This document shows positions 7,224 to 13,760 of a stretch of DNA of 14,482 nucleotides, one piece after another (the first letter of the stretch is position 1; every line of letters starts with the position of its first letter). Below the pieces are notes generated by a model. It worked only from the letters and a program-made list of their open reading frames with translations, searched no databases and was not told the origin of the DNA. The DNA is from HLUCCA09 sp039189975 (GTDB taxonomy: Bacteria > Pseudomonadota > Alphaproteobacteria > Rhodobacterales > Rhodobacteraceae), in NCBI GenBank assembly GCA_039189975.1, contig JBCCYI010000111.1:1-14482 (forward strand). Reading direction: 5' to 3'. The position numbers and the translations under genes are program-made.

Positions 7224-7285
7224 ATGCGTTCGCAGGGCAGGCCGCACATCGTGACTGACGGTCTGCCGGACGCCGCGTGAGCGGC
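7215..7285 (+). promoter_or_regulatory. attenuator-like set of competing hairpins
   Basis: Hairpin B (7215-7238) is GCCCTG, a T-G pair and GAA closing on TTC, G and CAGGGC: a 10-bp stem with a TGCG loop. Hairpin C pairs GGCAGGCCG (7236-7244) with CGGTCTGCC (7259-7267), 9 bp with one G-U and a 14-base loop. B and C share bases 7236-7238 and cannot both form fully. Hairpin D pairs GCCGC (7272-7276) with GCGGC (7281-7285) and is followed by CCCCC and TTTGTTTT (7291-7298). GGCCGC (7240-7245) can alternatively pair with GCGGCC (7281-7286), which would break both C and D. The C-run between D and the T-run makes it a weak terminator by standard rules. Confidence 0.4.
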
Positions 7286-7309
7286 CCCCCTTTGTTTTGA
7301 GATCCCGCA

Positions 7310-8827
7310 ATGACCATCGTCAATCTGAATGCCCTGGGCGTGACCCTGGGCGATACTCTCTTTTCCGGCCTTGACCTGACCCTTAATAAGGGCGACCGCG
7401 TCGGCCTTGTGGCCGCCAACGGGCGAGGCAAGACGACCCTTCTGAAATGCATCGCCGGCCTTTTGGAGCCCACGCACGGTGACGTTACGAAAGCCCGAGG
7501 GACGCGCATTGGTTTTGTGGCGCAGGATGTACCTCAGGACGCGCTTGGCCAGACGCTCTACGATTGGGTTCTCGGTGCCCTGCCTACGGAGCAGGCCGAT
7601 TACGAAAGCTGGCGGGTTGACGTCGCTCTGGACGCTCTCGATGTGCCCGAGCCGCTCCATGGCTGCCGTTTGTCGACGCTCAGCGGGGGGTGGCAACGCA
7701 CGGCTCTGCTCGCGGCGGCCTGGGTCACCGAGCCGGATGTTTTGCTGCTCGACGAGCCGACCAACCACCTGGACCTACAGCGAATCGCGCTGCTCGAGCG
7801 GTGGCTTGGCGCGCTGCCTCGCGATGTGGCGGTGGTGCTGACATCTCACGACCGCGCCTTTCTCGACGCAACGACAAGCCGGACGGTGTTTCTGCGCCGC
7901 GAGGAGAGCCGGGTCTTTCCGCTGCCGTTCAGTGCCGCGCGGGCAGCCCTTGACGAGGCGGATGCTGCCGACGCGCGCCGCCACGCCAACGCGATGAACA
8001 AAGCGCAGCAGGTGCGCCGTCAGGCCGCCAAGCTGAAGAACGTCGGGATCAACTCAGGCTCCGACCTTCTGCTGACCAAGACCAAGCAGCTCACCGAGCG
8101 CGCCGCCAGGCTCGAGTCCCGGACGAAGCCTGCGCATCAGGAGCGCTCCGCTGGGGACATTCGCCTGTCCAACAGCGGGACCCACGCCAAGGCGCTGATT
8201 ACGCTGGAGGATGCGTCGGTCGAGACGCCGGAGGGCCAGGGACTCTACCGCACGGGGCAGAAGTGGATCTGCCAGGGCGACCGCGTCGTTGTGCTGGGCG
8301 CGAACGGCACGGGCAAGACCCGGCTTGTGCGCCTGATCGCTCAGGCGCTGGCCGGTCAGGCGGGGGCGGTGCGCTGCGCGGCGTCGATCGTTGCGGCATA
8401 CTCGGACCAGCATCTCAGCCAACTGGACCCCACGGCCACACCCTTTGAGACGGTCACGCATCATGCGGATCTCGGCGATCAGCGCGCGCGGAGTGTGCTC
8501 GCGGGCGCGGGCGTCGACATGCGCCTGCAGGACAGGCCGACGCGGGCGCTTTCGGGTGGGCAGCGCGCGCGGCTGGCAATGCTGTTGTTGCGGCTACGCC
8601 AGCCGAACTTTTATCTGCTCGATGAGCCGACGAACCACCTTGATATCGAGGGTCAGGAGGCACTGGAAACGGAGTTGATCTCCCATGGGGCCACGTGCCT
8701 CTTGGTGAGCCACGATCGGAGCTTCCTGCGCCACGTTGGCACGCGGTTCTGGTGGATCCGGCGGCGCAAGCTGGTCGAGGTCGACAGCCCGGAGGGTTTT
8801 CTCAGCGCCGAGATGGGCGAGGTGTGA
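7310..8827 (+). CDS. ABC-F family ATPase (ribosome-associated type)
   Basis: 505 residues with two ABC domains and no membrane segments. ABC-F proteins bind the ribosomal E site and influence translation or antibiotic resistance. Domain 1: AANGRGKTT (35-43), LSGGW (124-128), LLLDEPTNHLD (145-155), His180. Linker about 205-295 includes AKLKNVGINSGSDLL, the region that contacts P-site tRNA in the family. Domain 2: GANGTGKTR (330-338), LSGGQ (414-418), LLDEPTNHLD (436-445), His468. The DEPTNHLD form of Walker B is diagnostic of ABC-F. The first Walker A residue of domain 1 is Ala35 rather than Gly; I believe related proteins share this, but am not certain. The ribosome binding site before ATG 7310 is weak. 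The gene stands alone behind a structured leader. Whether it is a housekeeping factor or a resistance protein cannot be decided from sequence. Confidence 0.93.
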   Translation: MTIVNLNALGVTLGDTLFSGLDLTLNKGDRVGLVAANGRGKTTLLKCIAGLLEPTHGDVTKARGTRIGFVAQDVPQDALGQTLYDWVLGALPTEQADYESWRVDVALDALDVPEPLHGCRLSTLSGGWQRTALLAAAWVTEPDVLLLDEPTNHLDLQRIALLERWLGALPRDVAVVLTSHDRAFLDATTSRTVFLRREESRVFPLPFSAARAALDEADAADARRHANAMNKAQQVRRQAAKLKNVGINSGSDLLLTKTKQLTERAARLESRTKPAHQERSAGDIRLSNSGTHAKALITLEDASVETPEGQGLYRTGQKWICQGDRVVVLGANGTGKTRLVRLIAQALAGQAGAVRCAASIVAAYSDQHLSQLDPTATPFETVTHHADLGDQRARSVLAGAGVDMRLQDRPTRALSGGQRARLAMLLLRLRQPNFYLLDEPTNHLDIEGQEALETELISHGATCLLVSHDRSFLRHVGTRFWWIRRRKLVEVDSPEGFLSAEMGEV

Positions 8828-8983
8828 GCGACGGGCGCAGGTGGTTAGTGCGAGGGTTGGGCGGTCGCGGTCAGCGCACGGACGTGTCGAGGATGACGTA
8901 GGCTTTGAGTGCGAACGCCGCGCCCGGCCGTGTTGACGGGGGATGCCTGCGCTGCCGTCCGGTGGATCTCCATAGAGACAGCG

Positions 8984-9015
8984 CTCCCCAAGCACCTTTG
9001 TGCGTGCTTGGGGAG
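8984..9015. repeat. 12-bp perfect inverted repeat
   Basis: CTCCCCAAGCAC (8984-8995) and GTGCTTGGGGAG (9004-9015) match perfectly across an 8-base loop. It may be a U-tract-less terminator or transcript-stabilising hairpin for the ABC-F message, 157 bases after its stop. It overlaps the next element by three bases. Confidence 0.8.
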
Positions 9016-9052
9016 AGGCGGCACAGCTGGCTCTGTCCCGCCAATGCCTCTC
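9013..9052. repeat. bulged stem-loop overlapping the 12-bp hairpin
   Basis: GAGAGGC (9013-9019) pairs with GCCTCTC (9046-9052), GGC (9020-9022) with GCC (9040-9042), and ACAG (9023-9026) with CTGT (9033-9036), giving 14 pairs with bulges. It competes with the preceding hairpin for bases 9013-9015. Confidence 0.5.
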
Positions 9053-9068
9053 GGCGGGCAAGCGGCCT

Positions 9069-9125
9069 CCTGCATCATCCCACGGTCAGAGATCGCTGAT
9101 CTAAGGCGTCGTGAGAGGATGCAGG
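9069..9125. repeat. long compound inverted repeat next to the repeat-protein stop codon
   Basis: CCTGCATC (9069-9076) pairs with GATGCAGG (9118-9125), then after a symmetric 4x4 internal loop CACG (9081-9084) pairs with CGTG (9110-9113), and the apex contains AGATC-gct-GATCT (9090-9102). On the minus strand it starts 17 bases after the stop codon of the leftward gene, so it is a good candidate for that gene's 3' end structure. Confidence 0.6.
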
Positions 9126-9141
9126 GTGGACGCGCCGTGCC

Positions 9142-11820
9142 CTAGGCGGCGAAGGGGTCGTCCGCGACACCGACGAGCGAGAGCAGGAACGCTCCGTCAT
9201 CGGCAGAGAGCGCATCGGCGTAGTATCCGTCGATCGCGTCGCGCGCGGCGAGCTTGCTGGCGTCGCTGCCATCGTAGAGCTCCATGGCGTCAGCGGCATC
9301 CTCGACATCGCTCATGCCACGCGTCACCGCGTAATAGAGGCCGATGTCGGCCTTGTCGGTGATGGTGCGTACATCGTCGGGGGAGCCGGTGTCTGCCTTT
9401 GCGCCGTTGATGATCGCGAGCATGAATTCCGGCCGCGAGACACTTCCCGTCGACAATTCCTCGATCCAGAAGGCGCGGCCTGCGGCGTCGGGGTCACGCT
9501 CCAGGAGGTTGCGGTAGACGTTGTCGACGAGGAATGCGTTGTCGTCCGCGTCTGGGTAAAGCGCCACCGTTTCGGGCTGGACGAAGAACGACGCTGCGAT
9601 CTCCTCCAGCGGCATGCCTTCGCTCAGCCGCGTGCCCCAGTAAAAGAGCCCTTCGGCATCGGGCGCACGGTTGAAGTAAGCGATGTACATCTCGACAAAG
9701 ACGCGCAGCTCCTCATTGGTCAGATCCGCGAGGCCGGTGAAGATCTCCGCATCCCAGGTGCCATCGGAGAAGGCGAACGCTTCGATTGACGTGACGCTGT
9801 CTGTCCCGTCGCCATCGGATCGTCTGTCCTGTACGCTGACACCGGCCGTCGATACGGTGACGGTGTAGGCCGATTGGGCGCCGGAGAACTGCGCGGTGTC
9901 GCGGCCGGCGCCACCATCGAGCGTGTCATTGCCACCCTGACCGTTGAGCGTGTCGTTGCCGCCCTGTCCGGAGATGCTCTCGCCCGCGCTCGTGCCCGTC
10001 AGGGTATCGGGTTGGGGTGAGCCCACGATAGGCTCCGCCCCGGCCGGACCCGATTGACCGGAGTGGTCGGCGAAGTCGTCGGCGACCGTGTCGAGCGAGA
10101 GGCTCCAATTGCCGCCAGCGCCCTCCATGTCGATATAGTAGGTCGAGTCCACGCGTGGGGTGAAGACGAGCACGGCGTCCGACCCGGCGGGCACATTCTG
10201 ACCCGTCACATCGGGCAGGCCGAATTCGAACCGAGTCGAGAACCCGAAGTCCCCCTCCGACACGCCCGGGAAAACACTGTCTTCGGCAGAGATCGCGCTC
10301 AGAAAGAGCGCATCCGCGCTTTGCTGGTCAACGGAGGCCACGAAGCGATAGGTCGTCCCGGCTGAAAGCTCGGCCCGGACCCAATCGGCGTCGTCGACCG
10401 ATTCCCAAACCCCGGAGACCGTTTGGCCGGCCGCGATGACGGCCGTCGTGTCGGGATTGTCGGCGTAGTCGTCCTGCTGAACCTCCAGCGAGACACTGTA
10501 GTTGCCAGCCTGCGCGGCGCCGATGGAAAAGAAGTACTCCCCGGCCACCGTCGGTGTCAGCACCAGCTCCAGCGGATCGCCCTGGCCGGTTTCCGAGCGG
10601 ACGCCAGCGTCGACGCCCAGGCCAAAGCCAACGCCGATGCCGTCAAATTCGTTGGGATTGGCGGCAAAAGCCTCCAGCTCATAGGCGAGCGGTCCATTGG
10701 CAGACAACACCGCGCGATAAGTGACGCCTGCGTCGAGGTTGGCGGAGAACCAATCCGTATCGTTGGCGACCTCGATGGAGCCATTCGCGCTCCCGCCGAC
10801 CGCGATCTGCCCAGATGTGTTGCGGTTGTCGGCAAAGTCATCGGCCTGCTCGGAGACGGACACAGTGTACGCGCCCGCAGCGCCGCCGACTTCGACATAA
10901 TAGGTCGAATCGACCAGAGGCGTGAAGACCGTCCGCCCGCCGCCTGTCCCATCGGGGGTCAGAGGGCCGTCTTCACGTGTGACCGTGTTAACCACTTGGC
11001 CGTTCGCGCCGGTGACGCCGATGGCATAGGTCACGCCTGCGGACAACTCCGTGCGGAACCAGTCGGTGTCGCCCACGATCTCGATCGTGCCGGACTGCGT
11101 TCCGCCGACAGCGACGACACCGCTGGTGCCGGCATGGTCGGCAAAGTCATCCTGCTGTTCGCGCAGTGACACCTCGTAGCCGTCGGCCTGCAAGCTGCTG
11201 AGCTGCAGGATGTACTCGGACGAGGTGCGCGGCGTGAAGACCGCCCGATTGATGTTGCCGCCCGCATCAAAGACGCTCACAACTTCCTCGAAGCGAGAGC
11301 TCTCCCCGGCAAATTCACCGTCCGTCGGACCTTCGATCACGCCAAAGCCGCCGATTCCGAAGGCGGTCGTATAAGCGACCTCCAGAACATAGGTGGTGTT
11401 TGCGTTCAGCTGGGCGGTGATCCAATCCTCGTCGCCGGACCGCTCGAACTGACCGGTGCGCGTGCCGCCCACGGCGACGCTGCCGGTGGTGCCGGCATGA
11501 TCGGCAAAGTCGTCCTCGTAGGTTTCTACCTCGATGGTGTAGCCGCCCTGAAAGCCTGTCAGGCTCAGGTAATACTCCGCTGCCGTGCGCGGTGTGAAAA
11601 GCGCCCCATACGTGACCTCGAACGTAGTCGTGTCAAAGCCGGCCACGGCGTTCTCAAATCGAAAGTCCTCCCCGATCGAATAGACGGTGCCCAACACCGG
11701 CGTGTTGGGGTCGGATTGGTTGGGGGTGAAGGACACGGCATAGCTAACGCCTGCGTCGAGTGAGGTGCGAATCCAGTCTTCATCCCCGAAGACTTCAAGG
11801 TTTCCTGAAAATGTTGTCAC
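9142..11820 (-). CDS. RTX-type exoprotein with five PPC-like repeats and a DUF4214 C-terminus
   Basis: 892 acidic residues, no signal peptide, starting at GTG 11820; the frame closes upstream with a TGA and no ATG, and the ribosome binding site is weak. Residues 4-580 are five repeats of about 100-130 residues, each with a [GD]D[TAE]DW ... AG[VT][ST]Y core and an FTPR/LTPT ... Y strand, and joined by DDFADHAGTTG-like linkers at 103, 224, 327, 450 and 581; they resemble bacterial pre-peptidase C-terminal (PPC) domains. Residues 618-644 are three RTX nonapeptides (GQGGNDTLN and two variants) that bind calcium, followed by the usual post-RTX segment ending IEAFAFSDGTW. Residues 700-800 contain two DUF4214 motifs (YFNRAPDAEGLFYW and LLERDPDAAGRAFW). 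Type I secretion to the outside is inferred. No catalytic domain is visible, and the first repeat lacks its linker half. No exporter genes are in the window. Confidence 0.88.
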   Translation of the reverse strand: MTTFSGNLEVFGDEDWIRTSLDAGVSYAVSFTPNQSDPNTPVLGTVYSIGEDFRFENAVAGFDTTTFEVTYGALFTPRTAAEYYLSLTGFQGGYTIEVETYEDDFADHAGTTGSVAVGGTRTGQFERSGDEDWITAQLNANTTYVLEVAYTTAFGIGGFGVIEGPTDGEFAGESSRFEEVVSVFDAGGNINRAVFTPRTSSEYILQLSSLQADGYEVSLREQQDDFADHAGTSGVVAVGGTQSGTIEIVGDTDWFRTELSAGVTYAIGVTGANGQVVNTVTREDGPLTPDGTGGGRTVFTPLVDSTYYVEVGGAAGAYTVSVSEQADDFADNRNTSGQIAVGGSANGSIEVANDTDWFSANLDAGVTYRAVLSANGPLAYELEAFAANPNEFDGIGVGFGLGVDAGVRSETGQGDPLELVLTPTVAGEYFFSIGAAQAGNYSVSLEVQQDDYADNPDTTAVIAAGQTVSGVWESVDDADWVRAELSAGTTYRFVASVDQQSADALFLSAISAEDSVFPGVSEGDFGFSTRFEFGLPDVTGQNVPAGSDAVLVFTPRVDSTYYIDMEGAGGNWSLSLDTVADDFADHSGQSGPAGAEPIVGSPQPDTLTGTSAGESISGQGGNDTLNGQGGNDTLDGGAGRDTAQFSGAQSAYTVTVSTAGVSVQDRRSDGDGTDSVTSIEAFAFSDGTWDAEIFTGLADLTNEELRVFVEMYIAYFNRAPDAEGLFYWGTRLSEGMPLEEIAASFFVQPETVALYPDADDNAFLVDNVYRNLLERDPDAAGRAFWIEELSTGSVSRPEFMLAIINGAKADTGSPDDVRTITDKADIGLYYAVTRGMSDVEDAADAMELYDGSDASKLAARDAIDGYYADALSADDGAFLLSLVGVADDPFAA
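9889..9969 (-). other. RTX calcium-binding nonapeptide block
   Basis: Three consecutive GGxGxDxxx-type units in the encoded protein (residues 618-644: GQGGNDTLN, GQGGNDTLD, GGAGRDTAQ). RTX blocks fold on calcium outside the cell and mark type I secretion substrates. Confidence 0.85.
10081..11820 (-). repeat. five tandem PPC-like coding repeats
   Basis: Unit boundaries in the DNA are roughly 11820-11515 (first, shortened), 11514-11152, 11151-10843, 10842-10474 and 10473-10081. The DNA at each boundary keeps a recognisable TCGGC(A/G)(A/T)AGTC(A/G)TC core, as at about 11502, 11140, 10831, 10462 and 10069. Units differ in length because of insertions in the middle of the domain. A sixth linker (DDFADHSGQSG) begins at 10080 and leads directly into the RTX segment. 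Confidence 0.85.
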
Positions 11821-11842
11821 TGGTGGTCTCGTTTTGCTGGAA

Positions 11843-11858
11843 TGATCACGCGTTATCA
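11843..11858. promoter_or_regulatory. near-perfect 16-bp palindrome upstream of the repeat-protein gene
   Basis: TGATCACGCGTTATCA matches its reverse complement except at one symmetric pair of positions and lies 23-38 bases upstream of the GTG at 11820, in the 127-base gap after the aldolase gene. The size and position fit an operator for the repeat-protein gene, but no regulator is known. Confidence 0.4.
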
Positions 11859-11947
11859 GTGGGATGACCCAAGGTCACACTAGCGGTGCGGGCACTATGA
11901 GACAAGCGCTCACCCAAGACCGAACGGCACGGCGCCTGCGCGGCTGT

Positions 11948-12628
11948 TCAGCGCGGCGCGGAAGCGGCGGCGCGGGCGTCCCGCGCAGTCCCGTGGCGGG
12001 GTAGGGACGCTTCCGTCTTTCCGTGCGCGGCCATCAAAGTGTCGCGTACATAGGCGATCTGCGCCGTCTCTTCGATGATCTCTGCGAGGTATTGCGCGGC
12101 CATGAGCGTCTTGCCGACGCCGATGGTGCCGTGATTGGCGAGGACAGCCGCCTTGACCGATGGGTCGCGAAAGACCGGGCTGATCTCGACATCCGTCTGT
12201 GGCCCGCCCAGCTCGGAGAGCGGGATCAGCGGCAGGCGTCCGATCTTCTCGATGGTCTGCACCGTGAGGCAGGGGATCTCCAACCCGGCGGAGGCGTAGC
12301 CCGTGGCCCAGGGGCTGTGGCAATGGACGATCGCGTTGATGTCCTCGCGGATGACGTAGAGGTCGCGGTGAAAGTCGAGATCCTTCGAGGGTTTGTGCGC
12401 CGAGGGCAGGATGGTGCCGTCGAGCAGGACAACCTGCAGGTTCTCGCGGCTGCACTCGGCAAAGCCGACACCGGAGGGCTTGATGACGATGGCATCGCGG
12501 CTGTCGAGGCGGACCGAGAGGTTGCCGCCCGCGTTGGTCTGCAGGCCAAGGTCGAACGCGCGTCGCGCCGTGGCGATCAGCGCGTCCATCTTGTCGGCAA
12601 GGTCGGGGAAGCGGTCGGTGTCAAGCAT
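11948..12628 (-). CDS. class II aldolase/adducin family protein
   Basis: 226 residues. Members are zinc-dependent aldolases, epimerases or decarboxylases acting on sugar phosphates or sugar acids. Seen here: NAGGNLSVR (32-40, phosphate/substrate loop), IKPSGVGF (49-56), zinc-ligand type HCHSPWATG (102-110) with His102 and His104, and ANHGTIGVG (164-172) with third-ligand type His166. In fuculose aldolase the loop PSSEWxxH carries the catalytic Glu; here the matching stretch is PSKDLDFH (80-87), with Asp83 at that place. The ATG at 12628 has AAGGA about 6 bases upstream and overlaps the end of the UPF0261 gene by 8 bases, so the two are translationally coupled. A longer frame starting at 12847 is only the shadow of the upstream gene. 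The true substrate is unknown. Confidence 0.88.
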   Translation of the reverse strand: MLDTDRFPDLADKMDALIATARRAFDLGLQTNAGGNLSVRLDSRDAIVIKPSGVGFAECSRENLQVVLLDGTILPSAHKPSKDLDFHRDLYVIREDINAIVHCHSPWATGYASAGLEIPCLTVQTIEKIGRLPLIPLSELGGPQTDVEISPVFRDPSVKAAVLANHGTIGVGKTLMAAQYLAEIIEETAQIAYVRDTLMAAHGKTEASLPRHGTARDARAAASAPR

Positions 12629-13751
12629 CTGGGATCCTTTGCAAAAGCGCGTCCACGGCGGCCGTTGCCGTTGCCGGGGCGTTGATGTGCGTGGGCAGGC
12701 GTTCGGTGGTGTAGGCGCGGGCTTCGGCCTCCAGCACCGTGGCGGCGATGCTGCGCAGGTTGGCGTCTTCGATGGCGCCGCCGGGGCGGTCCTCATGGCT
12801 GAAGCCACCCATCGGCAGCAGAACGTGCGTCGGTCCGGTGGCCGCATTGAGCGCTTGGGCCAGGGCCTTGGCCTGGTCTTCCATCTCCGCTGTGGTCAGC
12901 TTGACATGGGTGAAGTGGCCCGAATGCCGATAGTGCGGCCGCGCGCGATGGGCCTCGGAGAGCGTGTCGAGCGTGCCGAGCCCGAGAAAGTTGAGCGCGC
13001 CGGGCAAGACGATGCGGGGCAGGGCCCCAGCAGCGGTGAAGCGCTCTGGCATCGGCACCGATACGCCCGCCAACCGGAGGCGCCCCAGCTCGTGGACGTT
13101 GAGGTCGATGACGCCGGCGAGGCCGCCCGCCTGCACCATCCGCGTGAAGGCCGCGCCACCATAGCCGTTGGCGTGAAACACGGTAGCGTCGTAGCCGTGC
13201 GCGTCGAGCGCCCGCGCTACGCCGGCTCCTGCCGCACCGGTGGCGCCCAGCGTCGTGACAGCGACACTGGGGCGCGGTGATCGGGCCGGACCCTTGTGGT
13301 GCGCCAGCCCGGCAACCATTGCAGCGGCTGTGGCGAAGGCGCCCCGCAGCATGGGATTGACCCCCTCGATGTCGCATAGGGTCGGAATGAGAACGACCGA
13401 GGTATCGGCAACAGCGGCGCGAGGATCAAACGCCATTGTGCTGAGCAGCACCTTCGGCAAGGCGTCGGGCAGGGCGCGCAGCACAGCAAAGGCCATCTCG
13501 CCCCCCGTGCCGCCGCCAATGGCGAGCGCGGCGAGGCAGCCCGGTGCGCGCTCCAATGCCCGCGCAGAGGTTTCCGCCACGCGGGTCTCCATCAGCGCTA
13601 GCTTGTCCGGTCCGGCGAGAACAACGTCCTCCGCGCGCAGCGAAATGTCGAGGATCTCGGGCGCGAGACCCTGCGCCGAGATCGCCTCTGCCAGCGCGTC
13701 GAGCTCCGCCGCCTTGGTCTCGACCGTTCCGATCACGAGGACACGGTGCAT
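12621..13751 (-). CDS. UPF0261 / Tm-1-like ATP-binding domain protein
   Basis: 376 residues, close to the family's usual 400. The first half begins VLVIGTVETKAAEL (4-17) and has the glycine-rich IGGGTGGEMAF (78-88) and KVLLSTMAFDPRAAV (100-114) stretches, with DTSVVLIPTLCDIEGVNP following; this is the Tm-1-like nucleotide-binding part. The second half has VTTLGATGAAGAGVARAL, VFHANGYGGAAFTRMV and the LLPMGGFSHEDRPGG stretch near 314-328, as in the UPF0261 family. The family is named for tomato Tm-1, but the bacterial function is not established; it is repeatedly found near carbohydrate genes. Here it lies 9 bases after a sugar-ABC permease gene and overlaps the aldolase gene by 8 bases, so it probably takes part in the same catabolic pathway. 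Confidence 0.88.
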   Translation of the reverse strand: MHRVLVIGTVETKAAELDALAEAISAQGLAPEILDISLRAEDVVLAGPDKLALMETRVAETSARALERAPGCLAALAIGGGTGGEMAFAVLRALPDALPKVLLSTMAFDPRAAVADTSVVLIPTLCDIEGVNPMLRGAFATAAAMVAGLAHHKGPARSPRPSVAVTTLGATGAAGAGVARALDAHGYDATVFHANGYGGAAFTRMVQAGGLAGVIDLNVHELGRLRLAGVSVPMPERFTAAGALPRIVLPGALNFLGLGTLDTLSEAHRARPHYRHSGHFTHVKLTTAEMEDQAKALAQALNAATGPTHVLLPMGGFSHEDRPGGAIEDANLRSIAATVLEAEARAYTTERLPTHINAPATATAAVDALLQRIPDA

Positions 13752-13760
13752 CGCGCGGCG

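Larger units (their letters stand above)
6939..7309 (+). promoter_or_regulatory. 371-nt leader region upstream of the ABC-F gene
   Basis: This stretch separates the divergent glycosyltransferase and ABC-F genes. It holds a 9-bp hairpin with one A/A mismatch (GGGaCTTGCG 7100-7109 with CGCAAGaCCC 7117-7126), a possible 15-codon leader peptide (7176-7223), and three stem-loops between 7215 and 7285. A weak promoter candidate is TTGCGG 7105-7110 with TAGCGT 7128-7133, overlapping the first hairpin. The part 6951-7095 shows nothing further beyond the glycosyltransferase ribosome binding site. Confidence 0.45.
8828..9141. other. 314-nt convergent intergenic region rich in inverted repeats
   Basis: It lies between the ends of the ABC-F gene and the leftward repeat-protein gene. 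No plausible gene is seen. Bases 8828-8980 are unremarkable; 8984-9125 hold three stem-loop elements listed separately. The T-runs expected of intrinsic terminators are absent. Confidence 0.6.

Noticed and set aside
8984..9015. Calling the 12-bp hairpin a standard intrinsic terminator
   Set aside because: No T-run follows the stem on either strand, so it is listed as an inverted repeat instead.
10423..11169. 248-codon plus-strand frame inside the repeat-protein gene
   Set aside because: It mirrors the coding repeats on the opposite strand and shows no independent start signal or family pattern.
12629..12847. 73-codon N-terminal extension of the aldolase
   Set aside because: This part overlaps the UPF0261 coding sequence in another frame; the ATG at 12628 has a good ribosome binding site and a family-like N-terminus.
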